DNA of 64,000 nucleotides from Methylotenera_A sp044228245 (GCA_044228245.1 JBGAVG010000004.1:1-64000), one strand, 5' to 3'. Positions 1-8,856 are shown, counted from the first letter of the stretch. The notes: generated by a model from the sequence alone, not told the origin. A program made the numbers and translations.

Positions 1-416
1 CAGAACAAAGCGCGGTAACTCAGGCCTTTGCGTATCAGCCATGTGCGCAAGGCCTCGAACACCTGGCGCTCGGCCATAGCGTTGATATAGGTCATCGCCA
101 CAATCAAAAACAGGAGCAGTTCTGCATACTCTTCAAGATTATGTCTGAAGGCGGCCTCCACTACATGAGGAATGCCATGCGATTGATAATACCAGGCTAT
201 CAACGCCCAGATGATGCCCGCCGTGAGCACCACGGGTTTGGATTTTCGCAGGTGGATGAACTCTTCGGCCATCACAACGAGATAAGCGACAAAGAATAGC
301 ATTAAGGCTGCAATCCCTACCCAGTGATTAGTAAGATCCAGTGGTTTTGAAGCTTCGGAAGCAAAGCTGATCGTAGGTGCAAGTAATGAAATAACGAAAA
401 TGAAAATTTTTGACAT
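1..416 (-). CDS. nhaD: NhaD-type Na+/H+ antiporter, N-terminal part (runs off left edge)
   Basis: This is the 5' portion of a minus-strand gene whose 3' end lies beyond the window. The translation begins with a signal-like hydrophobic segment, then a membrane segment (about residues 31-50), a short loop, further hydrophobic segments and the stretch EEYAELLLFLIVAMTYINAM, followed by VFEALRTWLIRKGLSYRALF. These stretches are characteristic of NhaD-family sodium/proton antiporters of the inner membrane, which export Na+ in exchange for protons. It starts 32 bases downstream of darP on the same strand. The family call is from recall of the conserved N-terminus; the transport domain proper is not visible here. 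Confidence 0.8.
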   Translation of the reverse strand, partial: MSKIFIFVISLLAPTISFASEASKPLDLTNHWVGIAALMLFFVAYLVVMAEEFIHLRKSKPVVLTAGIIWALIAWYYQSHGIPHVVEAAFRHNLEEYAELLLFLIVAMTYINAMAERQVFEALRTWLIRKGLSYRALF

Positions 417-448
417 GCTTAAATTTTGTTTTTGCTTGGGTGGCAGGT

Positions 449-961
449 TTAAGATTCCTGATGGTTATGTTCAGATATTTCTCGAATAAGCTTGAATAAT
501 TCGCGGCTGCTCTTAGGCGGTTTTTGCGCCGCTTCTTCACGTTGCGCATTGCGAATCAATGTACGCAATTGTTGGCTATCGGCATGTGGAAAAGCAAGCA
601 AGAATTCCGACACTGCATTGTTGTCAGAAAGCAGGCGTGTGCGCCAGCGTTCCAGCGTATGAAAACGCGCGTTTTCTTCGTTGTGCTTGCCCTCCCAGCG
701 CTGAAGCTGATCTACGATGGCGGTGCTGTCAATATCGCGCATCAGCCGGCCCAGATATTGCATTTGGCGCCGAATCGCGCCGTTGGCAGTGATGCGCTTG
801 GACTCAAGCACCGCTTCAAGCAGGGCTTCTGGCAGGTTAAGTTTCATCAGCCGGTCTTTAGGTAAATCGACCAGCTTTTTGCCAATCGCTTGCTGTGCGT
901 CAGCCTCTGCCTTGAGTTTGGTCTTGCTGACGGGCTCTACTATGGGTTTTTTTTCAATCAC
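449..961 (-). CDS. darP: Dual-action ribosomal maturation protein DarP (YjgA/DUF615)
   Basis: 170-residue highly charged protein matching the DUF615/YjgA family, a factor associated with late 50S ribosomal subunit assembly. Recognisable features are the LVDLPKDRLMKLNLPEALLEAV stretch (partly conserved) near residues 31-52, the QMQYLGRLMRDID segment, and the ERWRTRLL...AFPHADSQQLRTLIRNA helical C-terminal half. The reading frame opens with GTG at 961; no in-frame ATG lies between it and an upstream stop, so GTG is the most likely start. It is divergent from pmbA (74-base gap), the arrangement also seen in Escherichia coli, and precedes the NhaD gene. Confidence 0.92.
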   Translation of the reverse strand: MIEKKPIVEPVSKTKLKAEADAQQAIGKKLVDLPKDRLMKLNLPEALLEAVLESKRITANGAIRRQMQYLGRLMRDIDSTAIVDQLQRWEGKHNEENARFHTLERWRTRLLSDNNAVSEFLLAFPHADSQQLRTLIRNAQREEAAQKPPKSSRELFKLIREISEHNHQES

Positions 962-1035
962 GATGTCTATAGGTTTCTGGGGCTTTATTGTTAGCTACGG
1001 TATGATAGCAGTTTTAGTATGATCGCTTAAATTTA

Positions 1036-2373
1036 ATGACGAACCGCTTGATGGATTTAGACACCTTAAAACAAATTAGCCAGGATGTGTTGAAACATGC
1101 CAGGCAGGCTGGCGCCACCAGTGCTGAAACCGAGGTGAGTTTTGGTACGGGGCAGAATGTTTCGGTACGCATGGGGGAGCCGGAAAATATTGAATATAAC
1201 CGCGATAAAGGCGTTTCCGTCACCGTGTATTTTGACCACCAGAAAGGCTATGCCAGCAGCTCGGATTTAAGCCCGCAAGCGTTAAAAGAGACGGTGGGAG
1301 CGGCTTGTAATATTGCGAAATATACAGCCAAAGACGAGTTTTGCGGTCTGGCCGATGCCAATTTGATGGCCACAGAAATACTGGACTTGGATTTGTATCA
1401 TCCATGGAATATCAGCGTGGATGAGGCGATTGCAATCGCCAGGCAGTGTGAAGCTGCGGCGTTTGCAGTCGATAAAAAACGTATTACCAACTCCGAAGGG
1501 GCGGGCGTTTCCAGCAGTGAGAGTATTTTTGCCTATGCAAACACCCATGGTTTTGTGGGAGGTTACCCCAGTTCGCGTCACAGTATCAGCTGCTCAGTGA
1601 TAGTGGAGGACGGTGACAATATGCAGCGCGATTACTGGTACTCCAGCGCGCGTGATATGCGTGATATGGAATCTGCCGAATATGTGGGTAAACTGGCGGG
1701 CGAGCGCACGGTACGCCGCTTGGGGGCGAAAGCCATTACTACCTGCCAGGTGCCGGTTTTGTTTGAGGCGCCGCTCGCATCCGGGCTGATTTCGTCACTG
1801 GTGGGCGCAATTTCTGGCGGCAGTTTGTATCGAAAATCATCTTTTTTGCTGGATAGCCTGGGCAAGCAAATCGCATCGCCGCTGTTGAATATTGAAGAGT
1901 TGCCGCACCTTAAAAAAGGCATTGCCAGTAGCCCGTTTGATAATGAGGGCGTTGCGACAAAATCACGCAGGCTGGTTGAGAGCGGTGTTTTGCAGGGCTA
2001 TATGCTGTCAAGTTATTCGGCACGCAAGCTGGGCATGCAAACCACCGGCAACGCGGGCGGTAGCCATAACTTGATTGTGCAGCATACCAATCATAGCTTT
2101 GCGGAGTTGCTAAAGCTGATGGGCACGGGTTTGTTGGTAACTGAGGTGCTGGGGCATGGCCTGAACATGGTCACGGGTGATTACTCGCGCGGTGCCGCAG
2201 GGTTTTGGGTAGAGAACGGTGTGATAGCGTATCCGGTAGAAGAAATCACCATCGCAGGCAACATGAAGGAGATGTTGCAGCACATCATAGCGATCGGCAG
2301 CGACATCAATAAACAAAGCTCCAGACAAACGGGCTCGATTTTAATCGAAAATATGACCGTCGCCGCGGGCTGA
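1036..2373 (+). CDS. pmbA: Metalloprotease-like protein PmbA (TldE)
   Basis: 445 residues, full length for PmbA/TldE (E. coli about 450). PmbA works in the cytoplasm as a heterodimer with TldD and is involved in peptide maturation (microcin B17) and CcdA degradation. The N-terminal half carries the family strand pattern (SVRMGEPENIEYNRDKGVSVTVY) and the C-terminal half the beta-rich core with GLLVTEVLGHGLNMVTGDYSRGAAGFWVENG. As expected for the E subunit, no HExxxH zinc motif is seen; that belongs to TldD, which is not in this window. A perfect bidirectional terminator follows. A second ATG five codons in is a possible alternative start. Confidence 0.95.
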   Translation: MTNRLMDLDTLKQISQDVLKHARQAGATSAETEVSFGTGQNVSVRMGEPENIEYNRDKGVSVTVYFDHQKGYASSSDLSPQALKETVGAACNIAKYTAKDEFCGLADANLMATEILDLDLYHPWNISVDEAIAIARQCEAAAFAVDKKRITNSEGAGVSSSESIFAYANTHGFVGGYPSSRHSISCSVIVEDGDNMQRDYWYSSARDMRDMESAEYVGKLAGERTVRRLGAKAITTCQVPVLFEAPLASGLISSLVGAISGGSLYRKSSFLLDSLGKQIASPLLNIEELPHLKKGIASSPFDNEGVATKSRRLVESGVLQGYMLSSYSARKLGMQTTGNAGGSHNLIVQHTNHSFAELLKLMGTGLLVTEVLGHGLNMVTGDYSRGAAGFWVENGVIAYPVEEITIAGNMKEMLQHIIAIGSDINKQSSRQTGSILIENMTVAAG

Positions 2374-2394
2374 TAGCCGGCCAAGCTACAAATT

Positions 2395-2428
2395 AAAAAG
2401 CCCCGCCAGTTGAATGGCGGGGCTTTTT
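2395..2428. terminator. Bidirectional rho-independent terminator between pmbA and mlaA
   Basis: A perfect 14-bp stem (AAAAAGCCCCGCCA with its complement) and a 6-base loop, with an A-run on one side and a T-run on the other. It can end both pmbA (+) and mlaA (-), which converge here. Confidence 0.9.
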
Positions 2429-2449
2429 ATTGGGCAGGTTAAGGATTAT

Positions 2450-3214
2450 TTATTTGACTTCAGCTGGCTTATCTTCATCGGCCGGCTCAAAACCATCGTC
2501 GATTTTTGATTCAACCACACCGTCAGCCACCAGGCTTTCACGGCGTTGCAGGTAAGCGTCACGATAAAACGCATAGGGATCAAGCGAGGCGTTGTCTATA
2601 AAATCTTTCGCATCAAGCAACTCAGTGCGCCTGTCTATGAATTGCGCAGCGCGTAACTGGTTGTGCAGCCTGACTTGTCCGATATTGTGTGTATAAGTAA
2701 TCGGGTCTGTGGTTACGGCGTCGAATACCAGGCCTGTTGTGTCACGCACTGTACTTGCGCCTAAAAATGGCAATACCAGATAAGCACCGTTACCCACGCC
2801 CCAGTGACCTAAAGTCTGGCCAAAATCCTCTTTATGATTAGGGATGCCATCCATGCCAGCCCAGTCTATAAAGCCGGCCAAACCAAACGTGCTGTTGATG
2901 ATGAAACGGCCGGCATCGGTAAAGGCGTTTGCGAATTTAAGCTGCAGTAAATCGTTTAAAACCGTGGTGATTGAGCCTAAGTTGTTGAAAAAGTTATTAA
3001 AACCCTTGCGTACCGGCGTGGGCGCAACGGTTTTGTAAGCTTTTGCGACAGGTTTGAACAGCGCGCGGTCGGTCACGTCGTTAAATTTATAGATGCCGCG
3101 ATTTATCCCCTCTAGCGGGTCTTTATTGGCTTGCGTGGCACAACCCGACACTAGCAGTGTCAAGGCGCAACTGAGTAGAAATGTTCTTAATGTTGATTGC
3201 ATTGTGTTGGTCAC
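2450..3214 (-). CDS. mlaA: Outer-membrane lipoprotein MlaA (VacJ)
   Basis: 254 residues with a signal peptide ending in a lipobox (LLVSGC), then DPLEGINRGIYKFND, the classic MlaA/VacJ opening. The family removes misplaced phospholipids from the outer leaflet of the outer membrane and passes them to the Mla retrograde path. Middle signatures are FRP-like GRFIINSTFGLAGFIDWA and the EDFGQTLGHWGVGNGAYLVLP motif. The acidic tail (about 25 residues) is less conserved. The start used is the first ATG; a second ATG four codons later would also give a good signal peptide. The other Mla genes are not in the window, which is common for this gene. Confidence 0.94.
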   Translation of the reverse strand: MTNTMQSTLRTFLLSCALTLLVSGCATQANKDPLEGINRGIYKFNDVTDRALFKPVAKAYKTVAPTPVRKGFNNFFNNLGSITTVLNDLLQLKFANAFTDAGRFIINSTFGLAGFIDWAGMDGIPNHKEDFGQTLGHWGVGNGAYLVLPFLGASTVRDTTGLVFDAVTTDPITYTHNIGQVRLHNQLRAAQFIDRRTELLDAKDFIDNASLDPYAFYRDAYLQRRESLVADGVVESKIDDGFEPADEDKPAEVK

Positions 3215-3377
3215 TTAAATTATATGTGTTGTTCTGTTGTAATTAAAATTCAAGCAATTCTATCGAAGCTATTATCTACGACACTCACCGATATTGTCCA
3301 GTGTTTAAAAAACTCTCCAGATGCCGCCAACAGCCTGTTGCTGAAAAACAACAATAGAATTGATCGCCCTTAAGGCA

Positions 3378-4823
3378 TTAAGCAATAACTATGCCTTGAT
3401 CCGGGTGCGGATTGCAGTTTTTATATAAATCCAGCGCCAATGCTCGCTGCGTGGCATGGTTAACGATGGGTGCCGGATAATCTTCGCCTATGACGATTTT
3501 GATGGATTGTTGACGAAGCTGTGGAATTTGCCACGGCGCGTGAATTTCCTTGTCATCGCAACTGACCAATTCCGGCACATAGTTGCGGATAAACTGGCCT
3601 TGCGGATCGAATTTTTCGCTTTGGGTGATGGGGTTGAAGATGCGAAACCAGGGCTGTGCATCACAGCCGGTGCTGGCGGCCCATTGCCAGCCGCCGTTAT
3701 TGGCGCTCAGGTCGTAATCGATTAAATGCTCGGCAAAATAACGCTCGCCCCAGCGCCAATCGACGAGCAGATCTTTCACCAGAAAACTGGCCGTGACCAT
3801 GCGCAGGCGGTTGTGCATAAAGCCGGTTTGATTGAGTTGCCGCATGGCGGCATCAATTAATGGATAGCCGGTTTTACCTTCGCACCAGGCGTTGAAAAGT
3901 GCTGGATTATTAGGGAAAGGTAAGTTTTCAAATGCTGGCTTGTGAGCCTTTCTGGCAGCAAGCTGCGGGTTGTGATACAGAATCTGAAAGTAAAAATCGC
4001 GCCAGACCAGCTCATTTAACCATGCCTGAGAACCAGTATTGGCGCGGATTCTGGCTTGCCTTGCCAAATGGCGGATTGATACCGTACCAAAGCGCAAATG
4101 CGCTGACAAATACGAAACGCCTTTCACTGCGGGGAAATCGCGCGTTTCTTTGTATTGATGCATGCGGTTCTCAAAGTCTTCAAATAGCTTTTTGCCACCG
4201 CTCATGCCGGTCGGCAGGTGCAGCGCTTTTAAATTGGTACGTGCAAATCCCATGGCTTCCAGGCTGATAAGTTCGCTGGGCGCTATTTTTGCCAGGTTAT
4301 GCATGCGGCTATCGACTTTGTAAGGCTTCAGGTAGAAATCATCTAGTTTTTTAAGGTGCGCATTTTTATAGGGTGTAAATACGCTGTAGGGCTTGCCGCT
4401 TAAAGACAAAATCTCGTCTTTTTCAAAAATGACCTGGTCTTTAAATTCGTGAAACTTGATGTCAATTTTGGCAAGTTGCACGGCAACGTCGGCATCGCGC
4501 TCAATCGCCGTCGGCTCATAATCCCGGTTTGAAAACACCGCGTGGATATTGAGTTGCAGCGCCAGTTGCGGAATGAGTTTGCGCGCGCTGCCATGCATAA
4601 CGATTAAATCGCAGCCTTTGGCTTGTAGCGCAGCTTTTAGCTCTTGCACACTTTCCCAGATAAACTCAACACGGCGGTCTGCTTTGCTGGTAAGTCTGTC
4701 TAAAATATCTGTATCAAAAATAAAAACGCAATAAACCGCTTGCGAGCTATTAAGGGCATAATAAAGCGCGGCATGATCAAAATCGCGCAAATCGCGGCGA
4801 AACCAAACAAGGGCATTGTTCAT
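3378..4823 (-). CDS. phrB: Deoxyribodipyrimidine photolyase (CPD class I)
   Basis: 481 residues, normal length for class I photolyases, which use FAD and blue light to split cyclobutane pyrimidine dimers. The N-terminal Rossmann-like domain begins ALVWFRRDLRDFDHAAL; the C-terminal FAD domain carries WLNELVWRDFYFQIL, TGYPLIDAAMRQLNQTGFMHNRLRM, and DYDLSANNGGWQWAASTG followed by FRIFNPITQ, which form the flavin pocket and substrate cavity. The tryptophan and asparagine positions of this signature fit a CPD photolyase rather than a cryptochrome. The gene follows rlmH by 19 bases on the same strand. Residues LQLNIHAV near position 90 are encoded by a near-copy of the dispersed repeat word described elsewhere. 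Confidence 0.95.
   Translation of the reverse strand: MNNALVWFRRDLRDFDHAALYYALNSSQAVYCVFIFDTDILDRLTSKADRRVEFIWESVQELKAALQAKGCDLIVMHGSARKLIPQLALQLNIHAVFSNRDYEPTAIERDADVAVQLAKIDIKFHEFKDQVIFEKDEILSLSGKPYSVFTPYKNAHLKKLDDFYLKPYKVDSRMHNLAKIAPSELISLEAMGFARTNLKALHLPTGMSGGKKLFEDFENRMHQYKETRDFPAVKGVSYLSAHLRFGTVSIRHLARQARIRANTGSQAWLNELVWRDFYFQILYHNPQLAARKAHKPAFENLPFPNNPALFNAWCEGKTGYPLIDAAMRQLNQTGFMHNRLRMVTASFLVKDLLVDWRWGERYFAEHLIDYDLSANNGGWQWAASTGCDAQPWFRIFNPITQSEKFDPQGQFIRNYVPELVSCDDKEIHAPWQIPQLRQQSIKIVIGEDYPAPIVNHATQRALALDLYKNCNPHPDQGIVIA
4538..4551 (+). repeat. Near-copy of dispersed word CCGCATGGATATTG (one mismatch), inside phrB
   Basis: Reads CCGCGTGGATATTG on the plus strand. On the phrB coding strand it encodes NIHAV. 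It differs by one base from the word found exactly at 19018, 48891 (reverse), 49487 and 49783. On its own it could be chance. Confidence 0.4.
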
Positions 4824-4842
4824 GGGTTATTCGCGGCCAACA

Positions 4843-5310
4843 TCACTCTCTATGGTACGGGTGGCCTTGAATGACCGAATATGCGCGATATAGTTGCTCG
4901 CATAGCAATACACGCACAAACGCATGCGGCAGGGTGAGTTTGGATAAACCCCATAGCCAATCCGCTTGTTTTTTTAGTTCAGGGTGCAAGCCGTCCGCGC
5001 CGCCAATCACAATGCTGGCATCACGGCCAAGCGTTTGCCAATGCTGCATTTTTTCGGCGAGTTGCAGGGTGGTCACTTCTTGTCCGCGCTCGTCGCATGC
5101 AATCAGAAAATCTTTGCCAACCGCATCCAGAATGCGCCTGGCTTCGGCCTCCTGCACCACTGCGCTATTTTTGCCATCAGCACGCTTGTCCGGCTTGATC
5201 TCGATGATTTCCAGCGTCAGTTCGCGCGGCATGCGCTTGATGTATTCTGCACAAGCCGTTTCAACCCAGCTTGGCATTTTGTGGCCGACAGAGATAATAC
5301 GCAGTTTCAA
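4843..5310 (-). CDS. rlmH: 23S rRNA pseudouridine-1915 N3-methyltransferase RlmH
   Basis: 155 residues, the usual length. RlmH is a small SPOUT-fold methyltransferase that modifies pseudouridine 1915 of helix 69 in the 70S ribosome. The C-terminal knot is visible as FLIACDERGQE, SIVIGGADGLHPE, and the terminal LPHAFVRVLLCEQLYRAYSVIQGHPYHRE, which is nearly invariant in the family. It lies downstream of rsfS (33-base gap) as in many Gram-negative bacteria, and upstream of phrB. Confidence 0.97.
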   Translation of the reverse strand: MKLRIISVGHKMPSWVETACAEYIKRMPRELTLEIIEIKPDKRADGKNSAVVQEAEARRILDAVGKDFLIACDERGQEVTTLQLAEKMQHWQTLGRDASIVIGGADGLHPELKKQADWLWGLSKLTLPHAFVRVLLCEQLYRAYSVIQGHPYHRE

Positions 5311-5343
5311 GTATTACTCTTTCAGATTATCTCAAAACCTTGT

Positions 5344-5703
5344 TTATTCGGCCTTGATATGGCTGCGGCGGCTTTCCGCTTCACCCCATAATTGCTCAAG
5401 ATTATAATAAGCGCGGGTAGTGGGCACCATGATGTGCACGACAATGTCGTCCAAATCCACCAGCACCCATTCACCGTCTTTTTCGCCTTCCGTACCGCGA
5501 ATGTGGTAACCCTTTTCTTTAAGCTTCTCGCGCACATTGTCGGCAATGGCTTTGGCCTGGCGGCTGGAAGTTGCCGATGCAACAATCATGTAATTGGTGA
5601 GGCTGGTAAGTTTGCGTACATCCATCACGCTGATATCAAAACCTTTAATGTCTTCAATCGCGTCTACTACCGCGCCCTTCATTGCTTCTAAGTCAAATGT
5701 CAT
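5344..5703 (-). CDS. rsfS: Ribosomal silencing factor RsfS
   Basis: 119 residues. RsfS binds ribosomal protein uL14 and blocks subunit joining in stationary phase. Family motifs seen are DAIEDIKGFDISVMDVR, LTNYMIVASATSSRQAKAIADNV, and the C-terminal GEWVLVDLDDIVVHIMVPTTRAYYNLEQLWG. Its start abuts the panD stop directly (no intervening base), so the two are probably translated together. nadD, which often precedes rsfS, is not here; panD takes that place. Confidence 0.96.
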   Translation of the reverse strand: MTFDLEAMKGAVVDAIEDIKGFDISVMDVRKLTSLTNYMIVASATSSRQAKAIADNVREKLKEKGYHIRGTEGEKDGEWVLVDLDDIVVHIMVPTTRAYYNLEQLWGEAESRRSHIKAE

Positions 5704-6084
5704 TTAAGCGGCCTGTGCTGGAATTGCGTTGCGTTGAGATTGTATGCGGTTTTGTTCATCCACATACACAAGTTGCGGGCTGAACTTAACGAGCTCAATC
5801 TCGTTATAGACCGCATAGCTTGCGATGATGATGATGTCTTCTGGATTGGCCTTGTGCGCGGCAGCGCCGTTGACCGAAATGATACCGGAGTCGCGTTCGG
5901 CACGAATCGCGTAAGTGCTGAAACGCTCGCCGTTGGTAACGTTGTAAATATCGATCTGCTCGTATTCGCGGATATTGGCGGCTTCCAACAAGGTTTCATC
6001 AATCGCGCAACTGCCTTCGTAATGCAGCTCGCTGTGTGTGACACGCACGCGGTGCAATTTGGATTTGAGCATGGTTCTTTGCAT
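5704..6084 (-). CDS. panD: Aspartate 1-decarboxylase precursor PanD
   Basis: Pyruvoyl-dependent enzyme making beta-alanine from aspartate for pantothenate synthesis. The start is placed at the ATG giving MQRTMLKSKLHRVRVTHSEL because this puts the self-cleavage pair Gly24-Ser25 (in HYEGSC) at exactly the position known from E. coli; the open frame extends five codons further upstream. The rest, including ISVNGAAAHKANPEDIIIIASYA, is typical. It is separated from panC and panB by yjdM but lies on the same strand, so the three pantothenate genes sit within 2.5 kb. Confidence 0.95.
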   Translation of the reverse strand: MQRTMLKSKLHRVRVTHSELHYEGSCAIDETLLEAANIREYEQIDIYNVTNGERFSTYAIRAERDSGIISVNGAAAHKANPEDIIIIASYAVYNEIELVKFSPQLVYVDEQNRIQSQRNAIPAQAA

Positions 6085-6176
6085 TTGAACCTTTCGCAAA
6101 GTCAGTGGAAAAAAGGAAGCGTATTATAGTCTTTTCAAATGGTTAGCGCAAAAACTGGTTGATGGTTTGCAAAAAC

Positions 6177-6521
6177 TCAAGCCTTTTTAACGAACTCGGA
6201 TTTTAATTTCATCGCGCCTATGCCATCAATTTTGCAGTCGATATCGTGATCGCCTTCGACCAGACGGATATTCTTGACCTTGGTGCCGACTTTCACGACC
6301 AGTGACGAACCTTTGACCTTCAAATCCTTAATCACCGTCACGGTATCACCATCCTGCAATACATTGCCATTAGCATCTTTGATGATGCGGGTTCCTTCAG
6401 TATTGTCGCTAGCTGTGTTGGGCAACCATTCATTCGCGCACTCAGGACACATCAACAGATCACCGTCCTGATAAGTGTATGGGGAATTACATTGCGGGCA
6501 GGGCGGGAGCGTGTCGTTCAA
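6177..6521 (-). CDS. yjdM: YjdM/PhnA family zinc-ribbon protein
   Basis: 114 residues. The N-terminus holds a zinc ribbon with two CxxC knuckles (CPQC and CPEC, about residues 8-30), followed by the PhnA C-terminal domain (IIKDANGNVLQDGDTVTVIKDLKVKG...). The family was once linked to alkylphosphonate use but its real role is unsettled. The start is TTG, preceded by a good GGAGA ribosome site about eight bases upstream; no in-frame ATG fits better. It lies between panD and panC on the same strand. Confidence 0.88.
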   Translation of the reverse strand: MNDTLPPCPQCNSPYTYQDGDLLMCPECANEWLPNTASDNTEGTRIIKDANGNVLQDGDTVTVIKDLKVKGSSLVVKVGTKVKNIRLVEGDHDIDCKIDGIGAMKLKSEFVKKA

Positions 6522-6541
6522 GAAAATCTCCAGAAATATTT

Positions 6542-7387
6542 TTAAATGGTGATAGTTAAGTTGTCAATCAGGCGCGTGGTGCCGATTTTTGCAGCACCTA
6601 GTACGACCAGGTCGTGCTCGCCTTCTTTGGGGACAAGCAAGGTTTTAGCACTGCGCACAGCAATGTAATCCACTTGCCAACCTGCCTGGCTTAGTTGCTG
6701 GATAGCCGTGGTTTCTAACGCGGGAAAAGTTTTATTGCCGCTTTGAATCGCATCAACGATGCCCTGCAAGGCGCTATTTAACTGGGTTGCAGCGGCGCGC
6801 TCCTGAGCGCTTAAATAGCCATTGCGTGAACTCATGGCCAGACCGTCAGCTTCGCGTACGGTTTCGCCAGCGATAATTTCGATTGGCAGATTAAATTGCC
6901 TGACCAGCGCTTTCACAATAAAAAGTTGCTGGAAGTCTTTTTTGCCGAATACTGCCACCTGCCTGGTTGAGCCATTAAAAAAGACCATGTTGAATAATTT
7001 CATGACGACTGTGGCAACGCCAGCAAAATGACCGGGCCGGCTTGCGCCGCAAAGCTCGCTGGCAATGGGCGGCGGGGTGATGGTCATGGTCTGGGTTTCA
7101 GGGTACATCTCACTCGCGTTTGGCGCAAACACAATATCTGCGCCAGCAGTTTCCAGTTTTTCACAATCGGCTTCTAACGTGCGCGGATAACTCGCTAAAT
7201 CTTCATTCGAGCCAAACTGTAACGGGTTGACAAAAATGCTTACTACCACACATTCCGCATGCTGCCTGGCGATTTCTACCAGGTGAATATGGCCGGCATG
7301 CAGGTTGCCCATGGTCGGTACAAATGCGATACTGGCCTGGCTTTTAAGCGCGGCGCGAAGCGCTGCAACGGTATGGATAATCTGCAT
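6542..7387 (-). CDS. panC: Pantothenate synthetase PanC
   Basis: 281 residues. Ligates pantoate and beta-alanine with ATP through a pantoyl-adenylate. The HIGH-like motif is GNLHAGHIHLV (near residue 28), with VSIFVNPLQFG, the KKDFQQL segment, and ADGLAMSSRNGYLS (KMSKS-like region) all present. The start codon overlaps the panB stop by one base (TAATG), a sign of translational coupling. Confidence 0.97.
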   Translation of the reverse strand: MQIIHTVAALRAALKSQASIAFVPTMGNLHAGHIHLVEIARQHAECVVVSIFVNPLQFGSNEDLASYPRTLEADCEKLETAGADIVFAPNASEMYPETQTMTITPPPIASELCGASRPGHFAGVATVVMKLFNMVFFNGSTRQVAVFGKKDFQQLFIVKALVRQFNLPIEIIAGETVREADGLAMSSRNGYLSAQERAAATQLNSALQGIVDAIQSGNKTFPALETTAIQQLSQAGWQVDYIAVRSAKTLLVPKEGEHDLVVLGAAKIGTTRLIDNLTITI

Positions 7388-8196
7388 TAATAGCTGTGCT
7401 CTTGTGCCGGGAAGGTTTTATTTTTAACGGCTTTTACATAGGCCGCCACGGCATCCTGGATACTGTTGGTATCTTTCAGAAAATTGCGTACAAATCGTGG
7501 CGATTTAAACTCGCCGGGGTCTTTATCTGCTGGCCCGGTATAAATGCCGAGCAGATCCTGCAGCACCAGCACTTGCCCGCTGCAATCCACGCCGGCGCCG
7601 ATGCCGATGGTGGGTGTTTTGATGGTTTCGGTAATCTTTTTAGCCAAGGTTGCCGGTACCATTTCCAGCAGCACAAAGCTTACGCCCGCGTTACTCATTG
7701 CAATAGCGTCACGCATAATCTGCGCGGCACTTTCATCGGTTTTGCCCTGAATTTTGTAGCCGCCCAGTTGGTTGACCGATTGCGGCGTAAAACCCAGGTG
7801 TGCGCAAACAGGGATGCCGTGCTCAACCAGGTAGCGCGCGGTATCTACCTTGTTGCCGCCGCCTTCAAATTTTACGATATGCGCGCCACTTTTAATGAGC
7901 CATTGCGCATTTTTGTAGGCGGCCTCATTGTCATGCTCGTAGCTGCCAAGCGGCATATCAGCCATAATCACAGTGTTTGGCGCGCCTGCAGCCACGCTTT
8001 TAGTGTGATAGGTCATGTGGTGCATGCTGACATTCAGCGTGTTTTCCGCGCCCTGCAGCACCATGCCAAGTGAATCGCCAACCAGTAGAATATCCACGCC
8101 AGCATGTTCCATCAGCTTGGCAAAAGTGGCGTCGTAGCAGGTGAGCATGGCGATTTTTTCGCCGGATCTCACCAGGTTTTGTAGTTTTTGCAGCAT
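7387..8196 (-). CDS. panB: 3-methyl-2-oxobutanoate hydroxymethyltransferase PanB
   Basis: 269 residues. Transfers a hydroxymethyl group from 5,10-methylene-tetrahydrofolate to ketoisovalerate, the first step of pantoate synthesis. Motifs: MLTCYDATFAKLMEHAGVDILLVGDSLGMV, the DMPLGSYE metal-binding segment, VKFEGGG, and IGIGAGVDCSGQVLVLQDLLG. It is followed by panC with a one-base overlap and preceded by the deoxynucleoside kinase gene 12 bases away, so it belongs to the pcnB-folK-dNK-panB-panC run. Confidence 0.97.
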   Translation of the reverse strand: MLQKLQNLVRSGEKIAMLTCYDATFAKLMEHAGVDILLVGDSLGMVLQGAENTLNVSMHHMTYHTKSVAAGAPNTVIMADMPLGSYEHDNEAAYKNAQWLIKSGAHIVKFEGGGNKVDTARYLVEHGIPVCAHLGFTPQSVNQLGGYKIQGKTDESAAQIMRDAIAMSNAGVSFVLLEMVPATLAKKITETIKTPTIGIGAGVDCSGQVLVLQDLLGIYTGPADKDPGEFKSPRFVRNFLKDTNSIQDAVAAYVKAVKNKTFPAQEHSY

Positions 8197-8208
8197 GGCC
8201 AGCGTTAA

Positions 8209-8856
8209 TTATTCAAAGTTTGGGTTGAAATATTCGCGGCTGCTCTTGATTTGCCCAATCCGGTCGATCAGCAGATTCAAGGCGTTTTCGTCTTTGATGA
8301 TATTCAGTTTTTCGTTGTTGACGATGAGCAGGGGTGACGCGTCGTAAGTATGAAAAAATTCGCTGTAAGCGTCAGAAAGCCGCTCGATGTACTCGCGCGG
8401 AATTTCCTGCTCGTAGCTCACATTGCGCTCCTCGATGCGGTCAGCGAGTTCGTCCACAGGCGTTTGCAGGTAAATCACCAGATCCGGCTTGCTAGCCTTG
8501 AGTTGCAAGTGTGTATAAATCTGGTGATACAGCGCATATTCCTCGTCATCCAAATTCAGCCGCGCAAACAGCGGGTCTTTTTCTAAAAAGAAATCTGCCA
8601 CTGTGGGTTTTGCGAACATATCACGTTGATTCAGATCGCTAATCTGGCGTGAGCGTTGAAACAGAAAGAATAATTGTGTTGGCAGTGCGTAACGCTGTGC
8701 ATCCTGGTAAAAACGCGGCAAAAACGGGTTGGCCTCTGCTTTTTCGCTTAATAACTGCACCGAGAATTTATCGGCCAGCATTCTTGCCAGCGTGGTTTTT
8801 CCGCTGCCGATGGGACCCTCAATGACAATATAGGGAAATTTGCTAAATATGCTCAT
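8209..8856 (-). CDS. Deoxynucleoside kinase (dGK/dAK family)
   Basis: 215 residues with a P-loop near the N-terminus (IEGPIGSGKTTLARML) and the deoxynucleoside kinase motifs LFFLFQRSRQI, DFFLEKDPLFA (the DRS-like region is replaced), PDLVIYLQTPVDELADRI and ER-containing lid (EERNVSYEQEIPREYIERL). Betaproteobacteria often carry this gene beside folK and panB. It should phosphorylate purine or pyrimidine deoxynucleosides for salvage; the exact substrate cannot be read from the sequence. Its start overlaps the end of folK by 14 bases. Confidence 0.9.
   Translation of the reverse strand: MSIFSKFPYIVIEGPIGSGKTTLARMLADKFSVQLLSEKAEANPFLPRFYQDAQRYALPTQLFFLFQRSRQISDLNQRDMFAKPTVADFFLEKDPLFARLNLDDEEYALYHQIYTHLQLKASKPDLVIYLQTPVDELADRIEERNVSYEQEIPREYIERLSDAYSEFFHTYDASPLLIVNNEKLNIIKDENALNLLIDRIGQIKSSREYFNPNFE

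Noticed and set aside
3322..3345. Short palindrome CAACAGCCTGTTG downstream of mlaA's start
   Set aside because: Six-base arms with a one-base centre cannot form a hairpin terminator, and no known operator matches.
4871..5407. 178-codon open frame on the plus strand
   Set aside because: Antisense to rlmH and rsfS; the protein is Ser/Arg-rich without any recognisable fold.
7396..8073. 225-codon open frame on the plus strand
   Set aside because: It lies antisense to panB, has no ribosome site and its protein shows no family pattern; panB is unmistakable.
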